Shown here: positions 25,815 through 34,030 of the stretch, one piece after another
How positions within the stretch are numbered: the first letter of the stretch is position 1
Layout of the letters: the number at the start of each line of letters is the position of its first letter
Origin: a virus
Virus record (IMG/VR): IMGVR_UViG_3300028392_000036
Span: 62,001 to 126,000 of that record
Strand: one strand, 5' to 3'
Length of the DNA stretch: 64,000 bases
Made by a program: the position numbers and the translations under genes
Notes under the pieces: generated by a model
The model's input: the letters and a program-made list of their open reading frames with translations, nothing else
Told to the model about the DNA's origin: nothing
Databases searched by the model: none

Positions 25815-26405
25815 ATGCCAAACTTAGTACCTATTGTACTTGAACAAACAGCCAAAGGCGAACGCAGTTACGACATCTATAGCCGATTGCTAAAAGACCG
25901 TGTGATCATGCTGGACACAGAAGTGTCGGAACACACAGCCAGTTTACTGGTGGCACAGATGCTGTTTTTAGAAAGCGAAAATCCCGACAAGGATATCTCC
26001 CTATATATCAACTCGCCGGGCGGATCAGTAACAGCCGGTATGGCCATCTATGATACCATGCAGTTTATCCGGTGTGATGTGCAGACCATTGTGATGGGAC
26101 AGGCCTGCTCCATGGGAAGTCTGCTAAGTACAGCAGGAGCCGCGGGCAAGCGTATGATTTTGCCCAATGCCCGACACATGATTCACCAACCATCAGGTGG
26201 TGCTCATGGACAAGCCACAGACATCCAAATCCAAGCAAGAGAAATTCAAAAGATGAAAGAGTATCTTACCAACATCTATGTCAAGCATAATTCAGCAGGT
26301 AAAACCTTTGGGCAGTTATCAGCAGATATGGAACGTGATTTCTTTATGTCAGCACAAGAAGCCTTGGACTATGGATTGGTAGACAAGATACTCGATAAAC
26401 GTTAA
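25815..26405 (+). CDS. clpP: ATP-dependent Clp protease proteolytic subunit ClpP
   Basis: 196 residues, the usual length. [39 protein letters not shown], catalytic Ser in QACSMGSLL, His in [10 protein letters not shown], Asp in [21 protein letters not shown] sits 7 nt before the ATG. With the phage ClpX (IGF loop intact) it could make a phage-coded ClpXP. It overlaps the next gene by 1 nt. Confidence 0.95.
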   Translation: MPNLVPIVLEQTAKGERSYDIYSRLLKDRVIMLDTEVSEHTASLLVAQMLFLESENPDKDISLYINSPGGSVTAGMAIYDTMQFIRCDVQTIVMGQACSMGSLLSTAGAAGKRMILPNARHMIHQPSGGAHGQATDIQIQAREIQKMKEYLTNIYVKHNSAGKTFGQLSADMERDFFMSAQEALDYGLVDKILDKR

Positions 26406-27670
26406 TGAGCCTAAAAGATAATTTTTGCCCAAGTCCTTGGTTCCATATGCGTATTACCAATAATGGTGGTATGACCTATTGCCGTTGGGCAGACAAAAAT
26501 GCAACAGAAGCCAACATTCGAGATGTTGATCCTCAAAGTTTTTTCCAACAACACATGGCCGGTGTACGCAAAAAAATATTGCAAGGCGAACCAGTTGATG
26601 GATGTAAGAGTTGTTATCTCATGGAATGCCACAACAAGGTCAGTGGTAGACAAAAACAACTGCTCAAAATTGGTGTGCGTGTTGAACAGTTCGAAAAGAC
26701 TCTGGCTTCGAGTCCTTGGGTTGATACATTTGCATCGCAGGAATTCTCACAGTCGCCACAAGATTGGCAAATAGACCTTGGCAATCACTGTAACAGTGCT
26801 TGTATTTTTTGTCACCCAAATGCCAGTTCAAGATTGGCCACGGAGTGGCAACGTATAGGTTTTATTGATCAACTGCCAGCACCAAATTGGACCGATGATC
26901 CAGCTCTAGTTGATCAATTTATTACCATGCTTGAAGCAAGCCCGCACATTCAATACTTACACTTTATTGGTGGAGAGACCTTGATCACTCCGGCATTTCA
27001 AACCATACTAGAAGCATTGATCAGGTCAGGATTAAATCACACAGCCACAATAGGATTTACTACCAATCTTATCACTTGGAATCAGCAGGTAGTTGATTTG
27101 CTATCACAATTTGCCGGCGTTAATCTTGGCATGAGTATTGAATCATTTGACTCTGTAAACGATTATGTACGTTGGCCTGCTACGGTATCAAGGACACACA
27201 AAACTCTAGACCAATGGATTGCCATAGCACAAGATCACAATTGGTTAATGCAGTTCCGTACCACTCCCACGGCACTGACCATTGACTCTTTATTGAGTGT
27301 GTACCGGTATGCCTGGGATCGATCAATAGCGATCGAAAGTTGTAATTTTTTAGATCAACCTGAGTGCATGCGTCCATCGGTGTTGCCCTTGAGTTATCGT
27401 CAATCCATAATTGATCGCATGGAATCTTGGATTGCCGAACATGGTACTGATGCTGATATCATTGTAAATACTCGAGATCCAAATGTGGCCCAACAGCAGA
27501 TATTACAAGATCTGCAGAGCTATGTAAACTACTTGAAACATGCGCCTGATGAAAGTTTTAGATTACCTGAATTAGTAGCATATCTAAAACGCATTGAATC
27601 CAGCCGTGGCAATAGTATATTGACCTATCTACCCCAATATGAAGAACTTTTCAGAACTGCTGGCTACTGA
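26405..27670 (+). CDS. Radical SAM protein with twitch (SPASM-like) region
   Basis: 421 residues. The CNSACIFC cluster (C-x3-C-x2-C) binds the 4Fe-4S that cleaves S-adenosylmethionine; IGGETLITPAF is the GGE motif. An N-terminal Cys-rich part (FCPSPWFHM, YCRWAD, CKSCYLMEC) probably binds an auxiliary cluster. The target is unknown; similar proteins recur in large aquatic phages. It overlaps the following small gene by 32 nt. Confidence 0.85.
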   Translation: MSLKDNFCPSPWFHMRITNNGGMTYCRWADKNATEANIRDVDPQSFFQQHMAGVRKKILQGEPVDGCKSCYLMECHNKVSGRQKQLLKIGVRVEQFEKTLASSPWVDTFASQEFSQSPQDWQIDLGNHCNSACIFCHPNASSRLATEWQRIGFIDQLPAPNWTDDPALVDQFITMLEASPHIQYLHFIGGETLITPAFQTILEALIRSGLNHTATIGFTTNLITWNQQVVDLLSQFAGVNLGMSIESFDSVNDYVRWPATVSRTHKTLDQWIAIAQDHNWLMQFRTTPTALTIDSLLSVYRYAWDRSIAIESCNFLDQPECMRPSVLPLSYRQSIIDRMESWIAEHGTDADIIVNTRDPNVAQQQILQDLQSYVNYLKHAPDESFRLPELVAYLKRIESSRGNSILTYLPQYEELFRTAGY

Positions 27671-27893
27671 GTTAAAACTAAATGTTGTTGTAAATGGTGT
27701 TGCAACCACGGCCAATTTGCATGACCGAATGATTTTTAATGCAGACGATATTGTTGCAGTTGATACTATTAAGGTATTACCACAATATCGTTATTTGGCC
27801 ACTGACGGACAGTTGACTATCGACGAGCCATTCTATAATTGGTATCACAGAATTTCAGGGCAGGGGTGGCTATTAACGCCGCATCAAGGATGA
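27639..27893 (+). CDS. Small partner-like protein after radical SAM gene
   Basis: 84 residues, overlapping the radical SAM gene by 32 nt. LKLNVVVNGVATTANLHDRM and EPFYNWYHRISGQGWLLTP are distinctive and recall a small conserved phage protein. It could be a substrate or helper of the radical SAM enzyme because of the tight coupling, but there is no direct evidence. Confidence 0.65.
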   Translation: MKNFSELLATELKLNVVVNGVATTANLHDRMIFNADDIVAVDTIKVLPQYRYLATDGQLTIDEPFYNWYHRISGQGWLLTPHQG

Positions 27894-27946
27894 ACTTCCC
27901 CGCCTTCACGAGCCCAGCGAAACAATGTTACGAGAGCGTCAATCAT
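27884..27946 (-). CDS. Tiny ORF (20 aa), fourth of minus-strand mini-cluster
   Basis: MIDALVTLFRWAREGGEVHP. It follows the 29-residue membrane peptide gene by 5 nt. Its end overlaps the plus gene at 27639-27893. Existence is uncertain given its size. Confidence 0.3.
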   Translation of the reverse strand: MIDALVTLFRWAREGGEVHP

Positions 27947-27951
27947 TGATG

Positions 27952-28041
27952 TTATCCTGCAATTACCAAATAAACAATCATGGCCGCGATGGCACAGGCT
28001 GTGAATAAAGTGTTATCAGAAACAGGCGGTTTATCGAACAT
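27952..28041 (-). CDS. Tiny membrane peptide (29 aa)
   Basis: Starts MFDKPPVSDNTLF and then has one hydrophobic segment (TACAIAAMIVYLVIAG). Follows the previous tiny ORF closely. It looks like a one-span small membrane protein. Confidence 0.4.
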   Translation of the reverse strand: MFDKPPVSDNTLFTACAIAAMIVYLVIAG

Positions 28042-28044
28042 GTT

Positions 28045-28134
28045 TTACATCCATCCATATTTGATGCGATTGCTTGCTCGCATTTGTCCGTATGCCTCTA
28101 GGTATCGCCAAATGGCTTTTAAAACTTGTTTCAT
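28045..28134 (-). CDS. Tiny ORF (29 aa), second of minus-strand mini-cluster
   Basis: MKQVLKAIWRYLEAYGQMRA followed by a short tail. Its ATG overlaps the preceding TGA, as in a coupled operon. It resembles short helical proteins (LEAFGRARAA type) found next to DUF3563-like genes in proteobacteria. Confidence 0.45.
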   Translation of the reverse strand: MKQVLKAIWRYLEAYGQMRASNRIKYGWM

Positions 28135-28301
28135 ACAAAATTCCTATCTGAATTTTTATCATACTGGCGTGACCAGTATTCCACATCTGATGCGCTGGTT
28201 ATGCATTTTGTGCTTAAATACTGTTCCAAGCGTGATTGATAACCTTGCTTGGGGAACATCTCAGCAAGACGTTCGATAAATTGAATAAACATTTGTGACA
28301 T
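28131..28301 (-). CDS. DUF3563-like small protein (56 aa)
   Basis: MSQMFIQFIERLAEMFPKQG, then SRLEQYLSTKCITSASDVEYW. The ATG has a strong AAAGGAG 8 nt upstream, the best translation signal in this region. The E-Q-Y-L-S...D-x-E pattern fits the DUF3563 family. It leads a run of four tiny genes that fills the apparent gap 27894-28352; the 99-codon frame on the other strand is not convincing. Confidence 0.6.
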   Translation of the reverse strand: MSQMFIQFIERLAEMFPKQGYQSRLEQYLSTKCITSASDVEYWSRQYDKNSDRNFV

Positions 28302-28352
28302 TTACTTTTCTCCTTTGCAGTATTTACCACTAAGTAGAAACCATTATATATT

Positions 28353-29426
28353 ATGAAAATCAGACTAATTGGGCACAGAAATAACCTGGGAATAGGCGTA
28401 CATTATAAAAATTTCGCCGATGCGCTAAAACGCATGAGTTACCTGGGTGATCTAGTGGAAGAAGTCAACTGTGACAATCAAGATGATGTGTGGGACGCGG
28501 CCAAACGTAGTCGGCCTGAAGACGTCAACATAAGTTTTGTAAGCATGCCCATACACGGGCATTATCAAGGTGCTAATATACAATGGGTAGTTTTTGAAAG
28601 TACTCGAGTACCGCCCACAATAATGAGCACAATGCTAGCCGCTGACCAAGTGTGGGTTCCTAGCGAGTGGGGCAGAAAAGTCTTGATTGACAACGGTGCT
28701 GAAGCTGATCGATGCTGGATCATGCCCGAGGGTGTTGATGCACACAAGTACCATCCTTACAACCCGCGAGTTGAATCCTCTGTCATGAGCTATCTCATTA
28801 CCGGCAAATACGAACTGAGAAAAAGCATTATAGAAACAATAGTTGCCTGGGTTCAAGAATTTGGCAACGACCCTGGAGTGGAACTGATTGTCAAAAGCAA
28901 TCATTTTGCCAACCAAGTAGAAAAGTACAACGAACTCTCCAACTGGTTGGGGTCTACAGGCATCAACAATGTTCGTGTGTTATGGGGTGCGATCCCCGAA
29001 GCTGACTTGGTGGACCTGTATCAACAGAGTCATGTGTTTGTTCTACCCAGCAAAGGTGAAGGTTGGGGCTTGCCCTTGATCGAAGCCGCCGCAGTGGGAC
29101 TGCCCATTATCACAACCATGTACAGTGCCCAAACAGAATTTCTACAACATATTACTTCAAGTGTGATCGCCGTGGAATATGATCCGATTCCTATTGCCTG
29201 TGCAGAATATCAATACTTCTATCCCACCGAGGATGGCAACTGGGGGCAGTGGGTGCAACCCAGAGTTGACAGCATACGAACCGCTTTGAGAACTGTCCGC
29301 GACAACTACAGCATACTCAGTGAACAGGCTCGGATCAACAGCGAAATCATACGCAGGGATTTTAGTTGGGACCAATGTGCATTTCGTGTTGTGCAAACAC
29401 TACACAAACAGGGCTTGATAAAGTAA
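28353..29426 (+). CDS. GT4-type glycosyltransferase
   Basis: 357 residues. IQWVVFESTRVP, VWVPSEWGRKVL, IMPEGVDAHKYHP and the C-terminal donor motif VLPSKGEGWGLPLIEAAAVG are typical of GT-B retaining glycosyltransferases. Acceptor unknown; it may modify phage DNA, the virion or host surface sugar. Its stop codon lies in palindromic repeat copy 2. Confidence 0.88.
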   Translation: MKIRLIGHRNNLGIGVHYKNFADALKRMSYLGDLVEEVNCDNQDDVWDAAKRSRPEDVNISFVSMPIHGHYQGANIQWVVFESTRVPPTIMSTMLAADQVWVPSEWGRKVLIDNGAEADRCWIMPEGVDAHKYHPYNPRVESSVMSYLITGKYELRKSIIETIVAWVQEFGNDPGVELIVKSNHFANQVEKYNELSNWLGSTGINNVRVLWGAIPEADLVDLYQQSHVFVLPSKGEGWGLPLIEAAAVGLPIITTMYSAQTEFLQHITSSVIAVEYDPIPIACAEYQYFYPTEDGNWGQWVQPRVDSIRTALRTVRDNYSILSEQARINSEIIRRDFSWDQCAFRVVQTLHKQGLIK

Positions 29427-29440
29427 TACTCAAGTATTAC
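29423..29440. repeat. Palindromic repeat, copy 2
   Basis: GTAATACT-CA-AGTATTAC, overlapping the glycosyltransferase stop. An A/T-rich second palindrome, AAAAAGTA-C-TACTTTTT (29443-29459), follows before the promoter. Confidence 0.7.
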
Positions 29441-29464
29441 ATAAAAAGTACTACTTTTTGCTGG

Positions 29465-29493
29465 TTGACCAGAAATGCCCATTTTGCTATAAT
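29465..29493 (+). promoter_or_regulatory. TTGACC-type promoter
   Basis: TTGACC (29465-29470), 17-bp spacer with TGC, TATAAT (29488-29493). The leader ends in an ACAAAACAGGAG ribosome site and closely matches that at 47554-47590. Confidence 0.85.
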
Positions 29494-29525
29494 ATAGACA
29501 TAGAGTAACAAAACAGGAGTCCCAA

Positions 29526-29777
29526 ATGCGCCACGTAGCAGGATTTAGTAACAGCACCAAAATTCGTTTTATTGTCAACGGTTTTGGCATGTACGGCACC
29601 ATCAATGACATCTACACAAAAACAGCCACAGCGAGCCATGGTGCGGCTCTGCGATTGGCCATCCAAAAACTGGCTTACGATCGTCGCCACAGTAGTTTTA
29701 CTGGTGACGGCCGCCCAGTGGGTGTCGGCATCACCCACGAGGGACATGACGTTCAAATCACCTTGATGGCCAATTGA
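29526..29777 (+). CDS. Hypothetical protein (83 aa)
   Basis: Begins MRHVAGFSNSTKIRFIVNGF. No membrane segment. Preceded by AGGAG. Single-gene unit between two strong promoters; family unknown. Confidence 0.7.
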   Translation: MRHVAGFSNSTKIRFIVNGFGMYGTINDIYTKTATASHGAALRLAIQKLAYDRRHSSFTGDGRPVGVGITHEGHDVQITLMAN

Positions 29778-29783
29778 TTTTGG

Positions 29784-29812
29784 TTGACCAATATTTCCCG
29801 ATCGGTTATAAT
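29784..29812 (+). promoter_or_regulatory. TTGACC-type promoter
   Basis: TTGACC (29784-29789), 17-bp spacer, TATAAT (29807-29812). From the -10 onward the leader is the same as that at 47035 for about 25 bases. Confidence 0.85.
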
Positions 29813-29841
29813 ACTTGTATAGAAACTAAAAGGAGCCCAAA

Positions 29842-30126
29842 ATGAGTCACAGTTATTATGTCGTCAGCAAAGGTTCAGGTCTTATTGTCAACGACGGTCC
29901 TAACAAAACTCGTGCATACAAAACTTTCGGTGCCGCAATGGCCACCCGTACTCGTCTTTGCCGCAAGTCAGGTTGGAACATATCTGAACTTGCTATCATA
30001 GATACCAAAAGTTACAAACCCCGGATGGTTACCCGCACTAACATAATGACTGGCCAGGAATATCAAGAGGACGTGAATACTCCTAGATCTTGCTCGCCTA
30101 GTTCAGAACTTTTTTGGACAATGTAA
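29842..30126 (+). CDS. Hypothetical protein (94 aa)
   Basis: Begins MSHSYYVVSKGSGLIVNDGP and has basic middle helices (MATRTRLCRKSG). The ribosome site is AAAAGGAG. Family unknown. Its last base pair overlaps the next gene's ATG. Confidence 0.7.
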   Translation: MSHSYYVVSKGSGLIVNDGPNKTRAYKTFGAAMATRTRLCRKSGWNISELAIIDTKSYKPRMVTRTNIMTGQEYQEDVNTPRSCSPSSELFWTM

Positions 30127-30275
30127 TGGTAGATCCCAAGGACTACTGGTTTAAAATGTCGTGGACACAGCCCTATCTGGGCTGGCCCGAACCCAAACAA
30201 AAAGAAACTCCGGAACCCGAGATTACAGATCTTGCTCAGGCCCGCAAAGTGTTGGCAAGGATTATGTCACTATGA
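30126..30275 (+). CDS. Small hypothetical protein (49 aa)
   Basis: MVDPKDYWFKMSWTQPYLGW, then a Pro/Glu/Lys-rich part and a helix (LAQARKVLARIM). Its start overlaps the previous stop and its stop overlaps the next ATG (ATGA), which fixes this frame. Family unknown. Confidence 0.6.
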   Translation: MVDPKDYWFKMSWTQPYLGWPEPKQKETPEPEITDLAQARKVLARIMSL

Positions 30276-30619
30276 AATGGTTTGCCGAAACTACTGATTA
30301 CAAAGATAACACACCTAATGGTGTGTACTTGTTGGATGATGGCAAGAGCAAGATGTATGCGTTCCGACCATTCGGCACAGGCACAATCAAAGTGTTCAAG
30401 AACCCAATCCGCATTGATCTGCGTGGTCGTAAGTTTGCCATTAACTCTGTTCAATTCAAGACTGAGTTAACAGAACCTGAACCTGAAGGCCGTGTGTTTA
30501 CTGTGACCGGATCTAAAGGTGACACATATACAGTAAACGAGGTGCGTGGCTCATGGTCTTGCACCTGTTCAGGATTTCGATTTAGAGGTGAGTGTAAACA
30601 TATTCGGGAGTTGTCATGA
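30272..30619 (+). CDS. SWIM zinc-finger protein
   Basis: 115 residues. The C-terminus WSCTCSGFRFRGECKHIREL is a SWIM motif (C-x-C-x7-C-x-H). SWIM domains bind DNA or protein. The start is set by the ATGA overlap with the 49-residue gene; a longer frame from 30161 would swallow that gene. Confidence 0.78.
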   Translation: MKWFAETTDYKDNTPNGVYLLDDGKSKMYAFRPFGTGTIKVFKNPIRIDLRGRKFAINSVQFKTELTEPEPEGRVFTVTGSKGDTYTVNEVRGSWSCTCSGFRFRGECKHIRELS

Positions 30620-30924
30620 AATCTATTTTGGCCATTGCATTGTTAGCACTGAGTGGCTGTGCTACCAGTCAAACACCCAATCCTGCTTACAATATTCAAT
30701 TTGAAGCACAACCCAACCTGCCGGAAAAAAGCATACGCTGGGTGGTGATAGAAGACGTCAGTAGATTTTGTCAGGCCAAAATGCCCTTGCTAGGCAACCA
30801 ACGGGTGTTGGCCTGTTCAGAATACAACAACCGTTCCTGTACAATATACACCGGACGTGTCACTGACATGGCCATCGTGGGACACGAAATACGGCATTGC
30901 TTTGAAGGTGCGTGGCACCGATAA
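30616..30924 (+). CDS. Lipoprotein with HExxH-like motif
   Basis: 102 residues; the ATG overlaps the preceding stop. Lipobox LSGC near residue 15. GHEIRHCFEG near the C-terminus resembles a zinc-peptidase HExxH helix (His-Glu-Ile-Arg-His). It could be a small envelope metallopeptidase; a third ligand is not certain. Confidence 0.7.
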   Translation: MKSILAIALLALSGCATSQTPNPAYNIQFEAQPNLPEKSIRWVVIEDVSRFCQAKMPLLGNQRVLACSEYNNRSCTIYTGRVTDMAIVGHEIRHCFEGAWHR

Positions 30925-30925
30925 T

Positions 30926-32215
30926 TTAGAAAACTTGTTTCCAGCCGTCAACAGTTTTAGTCCACACTTTGTTGACTGTGGTCCATGTGTTTGCGGAGGT
31001 TTTGATTTTGATACTTTGAACTGGACTCCAGGTATTGCTTGCTGTTTTGACTCGTAAACCTGCAGTTGTAACTGCTTGATAGGTTTGTACACCATTGGCT
31101 TGTGATCCAAGCCCGGTTACAGGATCCCAGCCTGCGGTAGCGGCGTATCCATCCGGAATTTCATACGCATTATTACCATAAATTATATCATAAAAAGAAC
31201 TGTAATTAGAATAAAATATTTTGGCTAGTGAGTTAGGGGGTGGTCGACGACCCCCATTTTTTGATATAAATCTAGCCATCATACCAGCCATAATGGGCGT
31301 AGCCGCACTGGTTCCTGCTATTCCAGACACTACAGCACCATTAAGATAAAATGCATATGATTGATATGGAGCGGCTATGTCAGGAATTCCGCGCCTAGGT
31401 AGTGCGGTTACTGGGCCAGTTATCCCAGTTGAACTATTATATGTTTGATATTTTTTTCCTATTTGTTGAGAAGGTATATTGATAATAGAACTTATGCCAC
31501 CTCCAGACGGTGCGGCAGCCACCTCCGGATTAATTCTTGCATTATACTGATTTACATTTAATATTGTTCCGCCTACTGCTATCACATTGGCATTTGATGA
31601 TGGGTAGTTTACACCTTCAACATTAGTAAATTTTTGTTTTGACCCAGCATCACCAGTTGAGTTAAACACAGATATTCCTTGGGCGACTGCATTGGCTATT
31701 GGTACTGAAAGAAAGTCGCCAAGTCCTCCGTAGTTCTCATTGACTGACCAACTTTGGGTTATTACATCGCACCCGTCTGCTATAGCCGCATTGTAAATAT
31801 TTGCCCACCTGTTTGCGAACTCGGAGTATGTTGATGCACTCAGCGGAGTTCCTATATAGATGTTTATAGTAGCATTTGGTACCATACCTGCTATACAGAA
31901 AATATCTAAAGTATTTTCTGTACTAGCACCATCATTTGGATCAAAATTATTAGTTGCACCATTAACTGATTTAAAATTAATAGTAGGCGCGGTAATTCCT
32001 AAATCGGCCATTGATTTGTTTATGTCACTTTGTAGAAAACCGCCACCTAGACTCAGTATGCCAATCTTAACCCCTGCACCAGTGCTTGTGGGTATGTTGT
32101 ATGCTGTAGCAATCTGAGAAGGAATAAAATTCCCTGGCGCCGGAAGACTAGTTACATCAGGATCATATGATCCAAACTCCGTAATGTCTGGCTTAGGTAA
32201 AAATTCTAATTCCAT
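30926..32215 (-). CDS. S53 sedolisin-type serine-carboxyl peptidase, tail-linked
   Basis: 429 residues. The S53 set is visible: Glu and Asp in GASTENTLDIF, the oxyanion Asp in NSTGDAGS, the nucleophile in IAGTSAATPIM, and the calcium site in DIIYGNN...GWDPVTGLGS. There is no signal peptide and only a short pro-part. The C-terminus has repeated units ending in NTWSPVQSIKIKT, NTWTTVNKVWTKT and DGWKQVF, like the ends of phage tail proteins. It starts 2 nt after the fibre gene's stop, so it is probably a virion protease for host surface proteins. Confidence 0.85.
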   Translation of the reverse strand: MELEFLPKPDITEFGSYDPDVTSLPAPGNFIPSQIATAYNIPTSTGAGVKIGILSLGGGFLQSDINKSMADLGITAPTINFKSVNGATNNFDPNDGASTENTLDIFCIAGMVPNATINIYIGTPLSASTYSEFANRWANIYNAAIADGCDVITQSWSVNENYGGLGDFLSVPIANAVAQGISVFNSTGDAGSKQKFTNVEGVNYPSSNANVIAVGGTILNVNQYNARINPEVAAAPSGGGISSIINIPSQQIGKKYQTYNSSTGITGPVTALPRRGIPDIAAPYQSYAFYLNGAVVSGIAGTSAATPIMAGMMARFISKNGGRRPPPNSLAKIFYSNYSSFYDIIYGNNAYEIPDGYAATAGWDPVTGLGSQANGVQTYQAVTTAGLRVKTASNTWSPVQSIKIKTSANTWTTVNKVWTKTVDGWKQVF

Positions 32216-32217
32216 AA

Positions 32218-33171
32218 TCAGAACGTCTGATACCAGATATCACCAATGTTACCTTGATTATCAAGTGGCGCCGCACTTGCTACCCAAATTTGCCTAGCAA
32301 CATTGCTCATTACTGCTTTATTGGTTCCAGTTTGAAATTGACTCGCGGTCATTGCACCCAACGCAGACACAGTGCTCGAAGTTACAATGTTACCAGTGAC
32401 ATTTAAATTTCCACCTGTGGTTATGTTGTTGGCAGTTACTAGAGCGGCAAATACAGTACCAGTAGTGCTAAAATTTCCACCTGACACATTGCCTCCAACA
32501 CTAACTGTATTAGGTGTAAAGGTACCTGATATTGATAAATTTTGTGCGGCTATATTACCGCCTGCCGATATTGATCCAGCAGTCCGCAAGTTGCCACCTG
32601 AAACATTTCCGGTAACTGAAGCATTACTACCCACATTCAAATTAGTAGTTACTATTGAATTACCTTGTACAGTACCCGACGTTAAAATTGTGCCAGTTGT
32701 AGTAATATTACCCGCGGTTATATTGCCTGATGCGGTAATAGTTGATGGAGATAAGACGCCAGTATAAGTTGGCAAGTAAGCCGCAACATTAGAGTTGGTA
32801 TAAGAACTACCAGCACTGATACCAGTCAGTTGTGAGCCATTGCCAAAAAAGTAGGTGCCCGTAACTGTTCCTGCTGATGATATTAGTCCTCTAGAAATTA
32901 AGTTACCACCAGTGACATTTCCAGTGGTTGAAACAACTGAAGGAGTATAACTTCCCCCGTTTATGTTACCACCAACTGTTATGTTGCCTGAAGCACTGAT
33001 ATTTTGGATTGTTAGGTTTCTACTTCCAACTATGTTTCCGCCCGAAGTGAAAGATTGGGTAGCAGTGATATTTCCACCATATACTTCCGCTCCTGACACA
33101 TAAGTTCGAGCACTAACGAATGTAGCGGCAGTAACAGAGCTTTGGGATTGTACATTGGGAAATGATGACAT
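32218..33171 (-). CDS. Tail fibre-like repeat protein
   Basis: 317 residues from the ATG at 33171. Most of it is a repeat of the type GNI-T/S-GGN-L/I-x-T-x-G-x-I-S-A, giving a beta-solenoid shaft. It ends GNIGDIWYQTF, a typical fibre end. It shares this repeat with the fibre at 55484. It heads the unit fibre-sedolisin on the minus strand. Confidence 0.85.
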   Translation of the reverse strand: MSSFPNVQSQSSVTAATFVSARTYVSGAEVYGGNITATQSFTSGGNIVGSRNLTIQNISASGNITVGGNINGGSYTPSVVSTTGNVTGGNLISRGLISSAGTVTGTYFFGNGSQLTGISAGSSYTNSNVAAYLPTYTGVLSPSTITASGNITAGNITTTGTILTSGTVQGNSIVTTNLNVGSNASVTGNVSGGNLRTAGSISAGGNIAAQNLSISGTFTPNTVSVGGNVSGGNFSTTGTVFAALVTANNITTGGNLNVTGNIVTSSTVSALGAMTASQFQTGTNKAVMSNVARQIWVASAAPLDNQGNIGDIWYQTF

Positions 33172-33204
33172 ACGCGGTCCTTTATTATATTTATGCGGCC
33201 ACAA

Positions 33205-33226
33205 GAAAGCCCCTTTCGGGGCTTTC
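33205..33226 (-). terminator. Terminator-like hairpin
   Basis: GAAAGCCCC/GGGGCTTTC stem; on the minus strand it has a GAAA tetraloop and follows the stop of the gene at 33232. The T-run after it on that strand is short; the opposite strand has a longer T-run. Confidence 0.65.
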
Positions 33227-33231
33227 ATTTT

Positions 33232-33459
33232 TTACGCTTGGTCTACAAACTTTTTGAGTTCTTCGGCCTTGCTCACAATGTCCGTGCTAGTGGGAAAACT
33301 AGGCATGGTCGGGTAAGGTAGCGTACCGCGATTGGCATCGTTCAGCTTGGAATGATATTCGTCGCTTAGTGCTACTCGGGTTTGGTGTACTGGCGTAACT
33401 AGAATTTCGTTAGCCATTTTGAGAAGTTCGAGACGGATCTCGTAAGGTGTTTTGCTCAT
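33232..33459 (-). CDS. Small conserved phage protein (75 aa)
   Basis: MSKTPYEIRLELLKMANEIL at the start, then LPTMPSFPTSTDIVSKAEEL-like text. Ribosome site AGGAG before the ATG. The pattern is common in T4-like marine phages, function unknown. Confidence 0.72.
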   Translation of the reverse strand: MSKTPYEIRLELLKMANEILVTPVHQTRVALSDEYHSKLNDANRGTLPYPTMPSFPTSTDIVSKAEELKKFVDQA

Positions 33460-33530
33460 GTTTTTCTCCTGTGTATGTGTGTGTCGTTCAAGTCCCGCCC
33501 TATGCAGGACAAGATTGCTACACGAGCGTA

Positions 33531-33962
33531 TTACTTATAGATGTAGTTGACAGTATCAGAATTTTCGCGGTAGATGCCGGCACCATTTTTCAAATGGAAA
33601 CGCTTGGCCATCTCGGTCTTGGGACTGAGTGTAACGTAGGTATCAATGTCCGGAAATTCCGCTTTGATTGATTCTTGAGCCCGAACAATCAGTTCGCGCC
33701 CTGCGCCTGCGGCATATGACCAAATGGTGTAGAATACCGCGGTTTTGGCACTGCCCACCAACTCCACCAAGTCGTCCACAGCCGCTGGAATCCCATCCAA
33801 AAACTTCACACAAGTGATTGCTCGGGTTTGGTCACCGTCTTTGAGCATGTATATTCGGCTGTTGGAGTTGACTCTTTGGTCAGCAGGTATCTCAGGGCGC
33901 ACTGGGTCGTCCTTTAGGAGATTAACAATTTCGTCAGTAATACTTGTGATGGTGTGTAACAT
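33531..33962 (-). CDS. GNAT-like acetyltransferase
   Basis: 143 residues from the ATG at 33962 (MLHTITSITDEIV). GAGRELIVRAQESI and SPKTEMAKRFHLKNGAGIYR match the acetyl-CoA and C-terminal regions of GNAT-like proteins found in phages. Substrate unknown. Confidence 0.6.
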   Translation of the reverse strand: MLHTITSITDEIVNLLKDDPVRPEIPADQRVNSNSRIYMLKDGDQTRAITCVKFLDGIPAAVDDLVELVGSAKTAVFYTIWSYAAGAGRELIVRAQESIKAEFPDIDTYVTLSPKTEMAKRFHLKNGAGIYRENSDTVNYIYK

Positions 33963-34030
33963 ATCTACGCTCTTTATATGCTGGCAACGATGTTGCAAAC
34001 CTATTTATCAAAACTGCGTAGAAAATAAAA

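Noticed and set aside
27980-28279. A 99-codon plus-strand frame in the gap region
   Set aside because: It lacks a ribosome site and its composition is odd; the opposite strand has a better-signalled run of small genes.
30161-30271. Longer start for the SWIM protein
   Set aside because: It would overlap the 49-codon gene at 30126 in another frame; the ATGA junction at 30272 gives the better start.
32372-32767. Long plus-strand frame within the fibre gene
   Set aside because: It is the opposite strand of a repetitive fibre sequence, which keeps reverse frames open.
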